DNA from: Nocardia aobensis NBRC 100429
Lineage (GTDB): Bacteria; Actinomycetota; Actinomycetes; Mycobacteriales; Mycobacteriaceae
Direction: 5' to 3'
Length of the DNA: 47,740 nucleotides
Assembly: GCF_000308375.1 (NCBI RefSeq)
Contig: NZ_BAFQ01000124.1
Location: forward strand, 1 to 47,740
Position 1 is the stretch's first letter. Every line of letters starts with the position of its first letter. The translations under genes and the position numbers were made by a program. The notes under the pieces were generated by a model. That model searched no databases. It saw nothing but the letters and a program-made list of their open reading frames with translations, and was not told where the DNA came from. Shown here in pieces: positions 1 through 7,601 of this stretch.

Positions 1-55
1 GGTCTCCGGTCGATCTCCGGTTTTTCTTGGTCGTTAAACCGATCTACTGGAGACC
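1..55. repeat. Imperfect inverted repeat at the left window edge
   Basis: Arms at 1-15 and 41-55 are complementary at 13 of 15 positions and enclose a 25-nt T-rich loop. It could be a transcription stem-loop or the end of a mobile element cut by the window edge; no gene reads into it that I can identify. Confidence 0.45.
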
Positions 56-98
56 TCGCCCATATGCCAACGCGGCCAACATGTTCCGCTGCTACCGA

Positions 99-133
99 GT
101 GAGGGTGGTGCCGCTACGCGGCACCACCCTCAC
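99..133. terminator. Perfect 16-bp hairpin, terminator-like
   Basis: The arms 99-114 and 118-133 are perfectly complementary around a TAC loop. There is no T-tract on either side, which fits the tract-less hairpin terminators common in actinobacteria. It lies just downstream of the minus-strand relic that ends near 136, so termination of that unit is the simplest role. Confidence 0.6.
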
Positions 134-135
134 GT

Positions 136-801
136 CACTTCGATACAAGCCCTAGGGGTGGCCCAGTCGGCGCGATGAGCGCCCGTGCGTCGTACTCGAT
201 CTCGATGACCTCGAAGACGTGGTCGCTGTCGACTTCTCGACCAGGAAACCCACTTCCAGCGGTATCCACAGTGCTGTTATTGCCTGACAGGCTCCGGGTC
301 GGCCGCAGAGGCCGCGTTCGCCGTCAGTGCGTGCCTGTTCCAGATGACGAAGTACGACTGACCATTCCCGATCACCAGGTTCGATCCGACGCTTGCGCAA
401 AAGGGAATAATAAAGCCGGAGTAGATCTTTGGTCGCCGCGGCGGCGCGGCGCGCCGCTTCCAATATCAGTGTTCGCCGGGTCCTCGCGGACTCGGTCTGC
501 ATGTGGTTCACACGGCTGACAAGCCAGAACGCCTCGAAAACCGTTTGCTCGATCGGATCTTCACCGTCGAACCAGGGAGCACGCGGAACAGCGGCCGCCC
601 CGCGCGCTTCTATCCGCGATACTTCCCCGTTCTCGGTAATGGCCTGACGTAGGGCATTTCCGGCAACTCGACAGCAGGCCCGCCAACATCGCTCGCTCGA
701 TCCGGCAGACCCACATCCGCTGAGTTCACCGCTCGAGATGAGATGTGGCCGGAATCGATGCCGAGCACCGCCAACGCCGCTCGCAGCTGCGCACTGTTCA
801 T
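136..801 (-). pseudogene. Multi-frame degraded gene (or two small genes), unknown function
   Basis: A strong Shine-Dalgarno (AGGAGGTG, 804-811) precedes an ATG at 801 that opens a 63-codon frame beginning MNSAQLRAALAVLG and stopping at 610. A second minus-strand frame is open across about 640-300 and reads naturally (for example WFDGEDPIEQTVFEAFWLV and RTLILEAARRAAAATKDLL). Further natural-looking stretches appear in other frames: SNLVIGNGQSYFVIWNRHAL ending at a TAA near 285, then HVFEVIEIEYDARALIAPTG ending near 136. The jump between frames suggests a decayed gene with several indels, although the last 44 codons could also be an independent GTG-started ORF. I do not recognise the family. 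Confidence 0.4.
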
Positions 802-811
802 AACACCTCCT

Positions 812-1218
812 ATCACTACATCAGTACCCGGAGGTGGAGCGCATCCTCACCCCGGGGTACGCGGCATCGCGTTCAGCCGCCGGGTACACGCCCAGCGCGG
901 TGGCGACGCCAAATGCTGCGGCGCCGACGAGGGCCACCAGGCGTGCTGAAAACCGTTGTGGGCCATGCCCTAGCTGATCGGTGTGCCGAGGAGGGCAACC
1001 AGGAATGCTGACGCTGACTCCGACTACCGGGGCCGATTTGGCGGCTCATGTTGACGAACGCGCTGCCCGCCGCGGATCGCGCGGGCGGCAGGTCTGCTGC
1101 AGCCGAGGAAACATTGGTTGGCAACGCGGGACCACACCAGCTCCGCCGACCGGCCGTCCCGGCAGGATTTACGTGGCGTGGGCCGTCGCCCACAGCGTGA
1201 TGATCAAGGAGCAACTCC
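812..1218. other. Gene-poor stretch, possible short minus-strand ORF
   Basis: No convincing gene. On the minus strand between about 840 and 950 there is a short stretch with natural composition (RLVALVGAAAFGVATALGVY, then AAERDAAYPG) that would suit a tiny membrane or secreted peptide, but it has no good start or ribosome binding site. The rest reads as shadows in all frames. Confidence 0.3.
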
Positions 1219-1511
1219 ATGTCGTCCCCGACAGCGCCTGCGTTACCGCCTCAGCGGTCGCCACTCCCCCGTTCCTCCAGCCCGCCAGGTCGGCCGGTTC
1301 TACGAGCCCTGTCCCCCCTGACAATCGCGTGGTCGCCGACTACCGCGTCGGTCGAGCGCTCCGCGATAGCTCGGTTCCGCGACTTCGTCAACCGCAGCAG
1401 AGGTGTAGAGCCAGCAGGATACCAGCAGCTTGGACATGGTCGGTCACCGACACCGCGGCGTTCTGGGCAGCGGTGTGGGACTTCTTGGCGATCGGCGAGC
1501 CGCGCTGGTGA
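1219..1511 (+). pseudogene. Acetoacetyl-CoA synthetase N-terminal fragment, frameshifted
   Basis: The ATG at 1219 follows AAGGAG with suitable spacing. From about 1312 the reading frame gives the N-terminal signature of acetoacetyl-CoA synthetase: a WSPTTASVERSAIARFRDF segment, then YQQ. One base later it continues in another frame as WTWSVTDTAAFWAAVWDFL, ending at a TGA at 1511. A single-base deletion at the LW junction (about 1431) would explain the jump. The intact family is roughly 650 residues; only about 65 matching residues remain and no adenylation domain follows, so this is a dead fragment. The first 30 codons are Pro/Ser-rich and do not resemble the family. Confidence 0.6.
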
Positions 1512-1824
1512 TCAGCCTGGTCGTGATCCGGGAACCGAAACAACCGAGCGCGCGACACGGTGCGCTGCGCTGGACCGTAATTGCGGAGCGTCATCAACGT
1601 TGGTTTGAACGAGCAGGTTGTTTACCTCGGATGCAAGGTATCGGCTTCCAGGCCCGGCGCGCCAGCGTTGAAATAGATTGAGAGTCAACATATTTAGATG
1701 TCATCGTACACACGGTTTAGGGAAATCTGCCGCATCGAGACGCGTGCTCACCGGCAGCCGCCACCGGTGCTCGATGGTGCCACGCACGGATGCAGCACGC
1801 TGGCGGCAAGTAGCGGAAGTTTGG

Positions 1825-2618
1825 TTATTGCGGCCATGGACTGCTCGGTCGGACGATATCGAAGGCCAGTCCGCTGGAACTTTCGCCGGTGCCGGGTGCC
1901 TTCTGTCTGCGGATCCAGCTGTGCCATGAGCCGTCGAACCAGCAGGCCAACACTGGTCTGCGTAGCACAACGACGCCGTCACGGGGCACCTCTTCTTCGT
2001 GGAGCCACAGGTCTGAGGAGATCAGGCGTCCTTCGGGTTGAGCGGTGATGCCGGGTGCGTTCAGTTCAGCCAGCCGGAATCGAATCGCTCCTGGACGTAC
2101 CATCTCCGGGACGAGGGGAAACCAGTAGTCGGGAACGACGGTCTGCACGCCGTAGGCAGGGAGTTCACCGACCGGTGCCGGTGGTGGTGCTACATGAAGC
2201 CAGTGGTCGTGTCGGTCGATGCGCTCCCCTCGGCCATCGGTATAGCTGTGCTGTACCGCCCACGCGAGGTTTGCCATCTCGTCGCGGGCGAGGACCACGT
2301 GTTCCAGCGGCTGACCGATGTGGGGTTGCGCAGCGGGCATCATCAGCAAGCCCGAGGCCGCCGGGTGATCGGGATCAGTGCTGTATAGCGTGAACATCGA
2401 CCAGGTCAGATCGTCGCGGCCAGCACGCTCGATGAGGTGGTTGCGCTCGAAGACATCGTGCACCAGCATCCGGTCCAGGACGGTGAGAGATCCTGTGGGG
2501 ACCTCCAACGGGGCCAGATACCAGTCGTTGCCATACACGGTGGCGAACGAGATCAACAGAAGTCTGCCGGTATCGATGCCGGATGTGTCGATGGAACCGA
2601 GATCGACCTGGCTGTCTT
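1825..2618 (-). pseudogene. 5'-truncated conserved actinobacterial hypothetical
   Basis: The frame contains FATVYGNDWYLAPLEVPTGS, followed by VLARDEMANLAWAVQ. I recognise this as the C-terminal part of a roughly 500-600 residue actinobacterial protein of unknown function. An in-frame TTG/ATG can be assigned at 2556, but homologous-looking residues (VDLGSIDTSGIDTGRLLLIS) continue upstream of it to about 2609, where a TGA closes the frame next to a mobile-element-like sequence. I infer that the N-terminal half was lost, probably through the insertion lying at 2620-2800. The remaining 240-260 residues are intact with no stops. It may still be translated from 2556 but is probably non-functional. 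Confidence 0.6.
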
Positions 2619-2619
2619 G

Positions 2620-2813
2620 ACATCAGGCTGAGGCCCTGAGGGCATGAAACGCCCTGTCCTCTAACGGACATCAGTACTCCGGGACGGCTCCAAGCCGCCC
2701 CTCGCAGTGAAGAAACCCCAGCTCAGAGTAACGAAGCGGGAGGACGCTGCATCCTACCGAATTTCGTAACGCTGCTGGGGTCTCCCCACTTTGACGTAGT
2801 CGACCTCAGCTAG
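2620..2813 (+). mobile_element. IS200/IS605-like (TnpB-type) right-end remnant
   Basis: The stretch after the truncated gene looks like the 3' end of an IS605/IS1341-type element. It has a CCCTGAGGGCATGAA segment, a GGACGGCT/AGCCGCCC pairing, then a long stem with arms CCCCAGC (2714-2720 region) and GCTGGGG (2772-2779 region), reinforced by internal GTAACGAA/TTCGTAAC pairing. One plus frame is open to a TAG near 2813 and reads like a TnpB tail. No transposase core is present. If correct, the hairpins correspond to the scaffold region of the element's guide (omega) RNA. This is pattern memory rather than a search. Confidence 0.4.
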
Positions 2814-2903
2814 AGCAGGATTCCAGTCGGCGTAGCCCGTCGGCGACCCTGATCATCGTGTGGGAATCGTTTCGGTGAGAGTGGTCGTGCAAAGGGGGGC
2901 CAG

Positions 2904-3230
2904 TTACACGACCCGGGCGGCCGGGCGAACCGCCGGATCCGGCACGAGGATCGCCGGATCCGGCACGAGGATGCGGACCGCAGATGTTCGCCGCGGCAAG
3001 CCCTGCGCGCGGGTGTAGATGCGGTGAGCCAATGGTTTGGCCAGTGCGGGATCAGGGATGGCCTGGGGCCGACGAAGCAGCTGGCGGATCCGGTCAAGCT
3101 GATCGTGCCGAGCCCGTGCCCCCAGCCGGCGCGGGCCTTCTTCACCCAGGGACGAGCGTTCGATCAGGGCACGCACCCGCGAAACCAATTCCTCTGCTTC
3201 GGGATTGGTTCTGTCGTCTCGGTTCATCAT
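2904..3230 (-). CDS. Small hypothetical protein downstream of the sigma-like gene
   Basis: This 108-residue ORF starts at an ATGATG that overlaps the TGA of the upstream sigma-like gene (ATGA overlap), so the two are translationally coupled. The N-terminus (NPEAEELVSRVRALIERSSL) is a plausible amphipathic helix; the middle is Arg-rich with no motif I know. Near the C-terminus, ILVPDPA occurs twice in tandem because of an exact 21-bp duplication (2931-2951 and 2952-2972). The tail is low-complexity and may reflect a shifted frame. Its position suggests a partner or regulator of the sigma-like protein, but that is inference only. Confidence 0.55.
   Translation of the reverse strand: MMNRDDRTNPEAEELVSRVRALIERSSLGEEGPRRLGARARHDQLDRIRQLLRRPQAIPDPALAKPLAHRIYTRAQGLPRRTSAVRILVPDPAILVPDPAVRPAARVV
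2931..2972. repeat. Exact 21-bp tandem duplication
   Basis: The 21-bp unit starting CGCCGGATCC and ending ACGAGGAT occurs back to back at 2931-2951 and 2952-2972 with no mismatch. It adds seven residues to the C-terminal part of the minus-strand ORF without shifting its frame. Confidence 0.9.
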
Positions 3231-4009
3231 CGGTTCCTCACGGATAGACGAGCGTGCTTGCGGATCTTGTGCAGTCGGCGCTCAATCGTTTTCGGCGTGG
3301 TGTTCCGGAACAGGTGCGCTATCTCGGCGTACGAGTAGCCGATCATGTATGCCCACAAGACGTTTCGGTCTTCTGCCGATAGTCCGGCGAGATGCTGGAA
3401 CAGTACGACCCGGTTCGTGACGATCTCGGCGGGATCGACGTTGAGCCGAGATCCCCACAGCAGACGTTCGGCCGCAGCCGACTCGCCCGAGCTGGTAGGC
3501 TCCCCCGGGTGCGTGGTCCACCACTGGTTCTCCTTGCGTACGACGTAGACGAACTCATTGAGACATCCGTTGATGAAGTACGAGCGCAGCGCCAGCCCCT
3601 TCCGCGGATCCCATCCCTTGCCGGCGCGGATCGCGTTGCGCAGTTTCTCGACGGTCCGGGCGATGGTCTGAGCGATGACCTCTTCACGGCAGAACGTGTC
3701 GGTGCTGAGCCGCTGCTGGGCCATGGACCACAGGTCCAGCCCGACGAACTTCCGGGCCACTCTTGCGTAGATGTCGCTGCTGCAGATCCACGGATCCAGG
3801 ACATTCCACGCGTACGCGGACAAGGCGGTCACGAGCTCTTCCCACACAGGCCCGCTTGCGCCGTGCTCGGCAACAAGCTCGAATAGTTCGCGATCGGCCT
3901 GCGCCCGGTCCAGCGCGTCGAGAGCTTCCGCGACCGGACCGGAGACCGTGGGGTCAGGACATGATGACCGTCTGCCATCGGGCAGGGCACCACGGTCCGA
4001 CGTATCCAT
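3227..4009 (-). CDS. Sigma-70-like DNA-binding regulator
   Basis: This 260-residue protein has an ATG at 4009 preceded by GGAGGAGAAC at good spacing. The C-terminal 50 residues form a sigma-region-4-type helix-turn-helix (LSAEDRNVLWAYMIGYSYAE, then TPKTIERRLHKIRKHARL). The middle contains GWDPRKGLALRSYFINGCLN, a signature of a group of atypical actinobacterial sigma-like proteins in which WDP-x-KG and a YF motif sit in the region-2 position. A canonical region-2 promoter-melting helix is not obvious, so it could be either a divergent sigma factor or an HTH regulator. It is coupled to the small downstream ORF by an ATGA overlap. Its island location suggests an accessory regulon. Confidence 0.75.
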   Translation of the reverse strand: MDTSDRGALPDGRRSSCPDPTVSGPVAEALDALDRAQADRELFELVAEHGASGPVWEELVTALSAYAWNVLDPWICSSDIYARVARKFVGLDLWSMAQQRLSTDTFCREEVIAQTIARTVEKLRNAIRAGKGWDPRKGLALRSYFINGCLNEFVYVVRKENQWWTTHPGEPTSSGESAAAERLLWGSRLNVDPAEIVTNRVVLFQHLAGLSAEDRNVLWAYMIGYSYAEIAHLFRNTTPKTIERRLHKIRKHARLSVRNR

Positions 4010-4426
4010 TCATGTTCTCCTCCACGCACAACAACCTCGTGCCAAACCAACGACCAGCCATCGATCGGCGCCTGTGCGCACGGTCATCAGCGTTATAGGC
4101 CCGTGACGTCCAAAACCCCCGCGTCGCGTCGCTGTCCTCCCCCTCGTCGAAACCGCCATCTGCTCATACGAGTTCGGCGGCGGGCAGAAACCGAATCGGT
4201 CGCGGCCCGCGTTCGGCGTCTCCCGCACCCTTCTCCACCGCTACCCGAGGCCCCGCCCGCCCGACCGAGTCACAGAACGTGATCGAGCCGGAGTCGGTGG
4301 CGCGCCCCTTGGCGATTGCTTCTGAGGCCAGAGCGGCCGACGTCGGCACTCGCGCGGATACTCAAAAGTACTGGTGGAGAATTATATTCGGCTGGCAACA
4401 CTTGGACACGGAGATGAACCTGCATC
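4010..4426. other. Long leader between divergent genes, no clear gene
   Basis: The stretch separates the sigma-like gene (minus) from the small membrane protein (plus). A minus-strand frame at 4164-4349 contains a natural-looking segment (ASEAIAKGRATDSGSITFCD) but lacks a convincing start or known motif. It is probably a relic together with promoters for the two flanking genes. Confidence 0.3.
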
Positions 4427-4630
4427 ATGGGGTGGGAGTTCAAATTGAACGATGATGGCAAAAGTCACTGGTGGAAGAGTGATCTCGCACAGAAGGCCGC
4501 CGTGGCGGCCTCGGTGATGGCGGTAGTCCTGTCCGTCTGGATGTTGGGGGTCTTCCTGGCGCACCGAGACAACGACAACCATGGTGGGACCGGGGGCGAC
4601 CTTTCCTGTCCTCCGAATCCCGGCCGCTGA
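4427..4630 (+). CDS. Small single-pass membrane protein
   Basis: This is a 67-residue ORF with an ATG at 4427 and GGAGA about 12 bases upstream. Residues 1-20 are charged and Trp-containing (KSHWWKSDLAQK). Residues 27-46 form one hydrophobic helix (VAASVMAVVLSVWMLGVFLA), followed by a His/Asp/Gly-rich tail. The charge distribution suggests the N-terminus is cytoplasmic. No family is recognised. The last residues, after GGTGGD, may be read through a decayed 3' end. Confidence 0.55.
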   Translation: MGWEFKLNDDGKSHWWKSDLAQKAAVAASVMAVVLSVWMLGVFLAHRDNDNHGGTGGDLSCPPNPGR

Positions 4631-4663
4631 ACCGGCAGGTCCGGCTCGACGTCGCCAATCTCG

Positions 4664-4897
4664 TCAACGCCGATTTCTCGCTCGAAGGGGTTCCCGCGCG
4701 ACCTCGCTGCCCAGCACGGTGCAGATGACGTCGAGGTCGGAGAGTTTGATGCTGGTCGCCGAATTGGTCGACCACAGTCCCGACATTTTGCCGGCGCGGA
4801 TAATCAGCCCGTGCGCGGCGAGATGTGCTGGAGTCCGCTGGCTTTCCAGGTTCCATTCCACAGGAGACACGATCGTGGCCATCCACGCGCCCACCAT
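4664..4897 (-). pseudogene. XRE-type small regulator, probably degraded
   Basis: The frame reads VEWNL near the start and AHGLIIRAGKMSGLWSTNSA, followed by IKLSDLDVICTVLGSEVA. This matches the layout of short Cro/C1-type regulators, which end in a helix of the DLDVICxVLxC kind. The first HTH helices expected between VEWNL and the GLIIR segment are too short by roughly 10-15 residues, and the tail after EVA is Arg-rich and atypical, so I infer an internal deletion and a 3' frameshift. A GTG start at 4897 is possible. Confidence 0.45.
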
Positions 4898-5155
4898 CGG
4901 GGCACTGCTGTATCCGGTCCTGTCCGCCGCCCCCGGCGCTGCTCGGCATCACGATAGGGCTCGCCGTAGACCAGGCGGGATGGAGGTTGGCACGGATCAC
5001 GTGACGAGGCCGGCGGGAACTGTTCGCATATTCTTGATCGAGGTGGGTGGCCCGCGGTCGAGACCTTGACGCACGGTGTCGGCGTCGGCGTCGGCGGATC
5101 ATGTCCATGACTCGCGTTCTGTCGACGCCGCCCACCATCGCCCGCGGGCTTTCGC

Positions 5156-5440
5156 GTGCTCCCCTCAACCGCCATCCGCGACGACAACAGCGTTGAACGG
5201 ACGACAGTCACACTCACCGGCACGGACGCGCTGATCCGCCTGGAACGCCTCGACCGGGCAGCCAACGGGCTTCTCGGTGTCAGCGGCGTCGTCACCTGGC
5301 TTCGCGACCCATGTCACGGCTGCGGACGCCGGACGCTGACTTCCGATCCTGAAGAAGCTCGCGTCACCTGCGCACACTGCGGAAACACCTGGTCGTCAGA
5401 CGAATTCAACCGAGTAGCCCCATCGGAGCAGGCAGCCTAA
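5156..5440 (+). CDS. Small zinc-ribbon protein
   Basis: This 94-residue ORF has a C-terminal half carrying two Cys-x2-Cys pairs (DPCHGCG at about residues 52-57 and TCAHCG at about 71-76) separated by about 14 residues, the spacing of a treble-clef or zinc-ribbon knuckle. The preceding segment (GLLGVSGVVTWLRDP) resembles small phage or mobile-element proteins of mycolic-acid actinobacteria that carry a similar ribbon. The start is uncertain: GTG at 5156 is the upstream limit and later TTG/GTG codons are possible. The role is unknown; nucleic-acid or protein binding is an inference from the ribbon. Confidence 0.6.
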   Translation: MLPSTAIRDDNSVERTTVTLTGTDALIRLERLDRAANGLLGVSGVVTWLRDPCHGCGRRTLTSDPEEARVTCAHCGNTWSSDEFNRVAPSEQAA

Positions 5441-5462
5441 GGGCTGGCACGCCGGGGCAATG

Positions 5463-5648
5463 TCACCGATCGGTTCGGCTCTTGCGCAGGCCATCGCTGT
5501 ATTCGACCCAGAACACAGCCGCGGTGACGGCGCCCCAGCCGAGCACGTAGAGGAGACCACGCAGGGGTGACCAGTTGTCGATGAGGAACAGAATGGCGAG
5601 GACAGCGAGCCCGAACGAAAGGCCCACCGGCCTGATCCAACGGTTCAT
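5463..5648 (-). CDS. Two-TM small membrane protein
   Basis: This is a 61-residue ORF starting ATG at 5648. It has two hydrophobic stretches, at about residues 7-24 (VGLSFGLAVLAILFLI) and 30-49 (GLLYVLGWGAVTAAVFWV), and a basic tail ending KSRTDR. The ATG overlaps the stop of the upstream minus-strand ORF in an ATGA arrangement, implying co-translation of two small membrane proteins. No family is recognised. Confidence 0.6.
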   Translation of the reverse strand: MNRWIRPVGLSFGLAVLAILFLIDNWSPLRGLLYVLGWGAVTAAVFWVEYSDGLRKSRTDR

Positions 5649-5821
5649 GACGCCCCCGCCCTTCGATGTAGCAACGAAAACTCCTTCCGCCCTTGACGAT
5701 ACGCCCTAGACAGGCGGCGTATCGCGGGTACCGAACACACCGCAATCGTCGCCACGCAGATGGCATAGACGAACAAGGACCGCAAAGCTGTGAGTGTGTG
5801 ACGACGTCTGTTGCCCCGCAA
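5645..5821 (-). CDS. Small membrane protein, first of a coupled pair
   Basis: The minus-strand frame ends at 5645, overlapping the next ATG by ATGA. It contains one transmembrane helix (LFVYAICVATIAVCSVPAI) followed by a basic segment (RLSRAYRQGRKEF). The start is not certain: a TTG at 5821 gives 58 residues and no better codon with a Shine-Dalgarno is visible. The tight coupling with the two-TM protein downstream supports its being real. Confidence 0.45.
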   Translation of the reverse strand: MRGNRRRHTLTALRSLFVYAICVATIAVCSVPAIRRLSRAYRQGRKEFSLLHRRAGAS

Positions 5822-6005
5822 CGCGTTTGTGACAGCGATTTCATCGCCGGCACTTCGCGCAGGCGCTCGTAGCGCCCTGACCAGTCCAGCAGAGCGGGGC
5901 CATCCGCTACGCAGCCGCCGCGCGCCAACTCCTCGCCACAGCCGCCGAACAACACCGGACCTAACGGTCTTGGTCATCGAACGCGAACATGATGAACTCG
6001 TTGAC

Positions 6006-6542
6006 GTGAACGACTCAACGGTTGTCGGTCTGCCCCGACCGCGCTCGGACGGGTTGCCCATTCCCTGGACCGCCTCGGTCTGCTCCGGTGAGGTCCAATG
6101 GCGCGAACTCGACACACCGTTCGTTCTGCGCTGCCAGACCGAATGGCGCTGCCAGGTATGCGGCAACCCGCTGCCTCAACGCGCTTGGGTGGTCTTGGAT
6201 GCGCGCGAGTTGGTCGTCAGCGATTCGGCCATGCACTACTCGTGCATGGTGATCGCGTTTCGATGGTGTCCGGTGCTCCAGGCCTCAGACTATGAGCCGG
6301 TGGAGGTCGACCGCAGCGACATTCGAGCCGATGGCGAACCGCTCGATGCATACACCACCGGCACCGCCGATGACGAGTTCGGCAGCTACGGAGACGAGAT
6401 CAGATCCTGGACTATCGCAGACCACGGACAAACGCACTCCTGCTCGACAGAACGACACCCGTGTGGTCAACGACCGTCAGATCACCCCTCCCCGAGACCA
6501 GCCTCCGCGAAAGAGCCGCAACCAACTCCTCCACGCTCCTGA
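6006..6542 (+). CDS. Cys-motif protein, copy A of a W-x-CQ-x-CG family
   Basis: The frame is open from 5811, but family-like sequence begins at about 6006 (GTG; VNDSTVVGLPRP), which I choose as the start. Key features in order are PIPW, a W-R-CQ-VCG knuckle, AWVVLD, a MHYSC motif and WCPVL. The same order of motifs occurs in the minus-strand ORF at 8459-9073 of this island. Proteins with PW, W-x-C-x2-C, H-x2-C and CP-x-L are common in actinobacterial phages and mobile elements; the four conserved Cys/His positions suggest a bound metal. The last 50 residues, after YGDEIRSW, are Pro/Ser-rich and may be out of family. Function is unknown. Confidence 0.6.
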   Translation: MNDSTVVGLPRPRSDGLPIPWTASVCSGEVQWRELDTPFVLRCQTEWRCQVCGNPLPQRAWVVLDARELVVSDSAMHYSCMVIAFRWCPVLQASDYEPVEVDRSDIRADGEPLDAYTTGTADDEFGSYGDEIRSWTIADHGQTHSCSTERHPCGQRPSDHPSPRPASAKEPQPTPPRS

Positions 6543-6629
6543 TTGCCGCGAACTCGAGCACTATCCTCACCTCAGAAGGCCTCCGCCTTTTGAGCTCCCA
6601 CTGAAATTCCTTCACTTCAGCCGAACTCC

Positions 6630-6990
6630 GGGCTGTCGGATCGTGCCGTAGTGGTGGCCACGGCGCAGCGCGAAGCCGTCGACACCGAGCACCGTCGGGA
6701 CTGGCATAGCCGGATCGGGTAGCGCTCTGATCTGCCGCAACAGTGTCATTCGGCTTACCGCGGCGGCCCAGACGCCGGGTGAACCGGCGGCACCGGGGCG
6801 ACCACCCAACGCCAGTGCCACAGTGCACACGAGCCGCTGCACCACCCGTGGTGCGCCGCGCGTGCCGCCTGGCCAACTCTGGCACCTGCTCGGCGAACGT
6901 CATTCTCGCCGTCAGCGACCTCGCCGCGCTCAAGGCCGCGCTCGAAGCTGCGAGCTCCGGCATCGCATCATACGGCCGCAACTGCCCAAC
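6630..6990 (-). pseudogene. ISL3-family transposase relic
   Basis: One minus frame reads RMTLLRQIRALPDPAMPVP, then TVLGVDGFALRRGHHYGTI, which is the catalytic-core entry of ISL3 transposases (the VLGVDxFALRxGHxYGT block carrying the first catalytic Asp). The preceding part lies in another frame as MTFAEQVPELARRHARRTT, the usual block just upstream. At least one frameshift separates the two, and everything downstream of the GHHYGTI block is missing. It is a dead remnant; no terminal inverted repeats were found. Confidence 0.75.
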
Positions 6991-7133
6991 GAGGCGTCGC
7001 CGCAGCGCCGGAAGCGGTGTCGCAGGCCATGCGACAGGCGATCCCTGTGTCTCGTCCTGCCTCAAATCTCTTGTCTGCTAGCGCGTCAGCAGCCTCTCGC
7101 AGCTTTCACTCCGGGGCGACCACGGTTGCGTGG

Positions 7134-7601
7134 TTAGTGCAGATCGGGGCGACGTCGGATGATCTTGGCGATCGCGCCGATCGCGGAAGGGCCGGGAGTG
7201 TCGATGTCGCGGCGTCCGTGTTCGGCGGCCGCGGTGCCGGATCCGAACAGCGGTGTGGGTGAGTGATAGCCGATGGTGGCCTCGAATGTCGCTGGGCTGA
7301 TTCGTCTTTGAATCAGGGCCAGACGAAGCGCGAGAAGGTTGTCACCGTGACATCCCGGCCAGCCGGCGCATAAGCGACGCAGATCGCTGTCAGCGTCGGT
7401 TTGGTGGCATTGAAACAGCGCCGGGGGTTGCTCGGACATCACCGAGTCATACTCGCGCAGTTTGTCATACTCATCGGCATGCCAGACCCCGCTGGGCACA
7501 TCACGCCGGTAAGGACACGAGCTGCACGGACGCGGAGCCGGCGGGCCCATCACCTCAACACCGGGCACATCCACGCCGTCCGGTGCGTCTCGATCATTCA
7601 C
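7134..7601 (-). CDS. DUF6283 family protein
   Basis: The protein has PCSSCPYRRDVPSGVWHADE, then LFQCHQTDAD, LCAGWPGCHG and NLLALRLALIQRRI, which is the DUF6283 layout: a Cys-x2-Cys knuckle followed by CH, CAGW and GCHG motifs. I choose the GTG at 7601 because AAGGAG lies at 7611-7616 with nine bases of spacing; this gives 155 residues. The frame stays open upstream to 7772 and that segment also has natural-looking residues (IMVAGWLARGEIYQVGRWHN), so a longer start is possible. The family has no assigned function that I know of and is frequent in mobile regions. Confidence 0.8.
   Translation of the reverse strand: MNDRDAPDGVDVPGVEVMGPPAPRPCSSCPYRRDVPSGVWHADEYDKLREYDSVMSEQPPALFQCHQTDADSDLRRLCAGWPGCHGDNLLALRLALIQRRISPATFEATIGYHSPTPLFGSGTAAAEHGRRDIDTPGPSAIGAIAKIIRRRPDLH

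Noticed and set aside
3805..4009. Long N-terminal extension of the sigma-like gene as a separate domain
   Set aside because: Residues before the helical core are charged, low in hydrophobics and without a motif; I treat them as a flexible leader.
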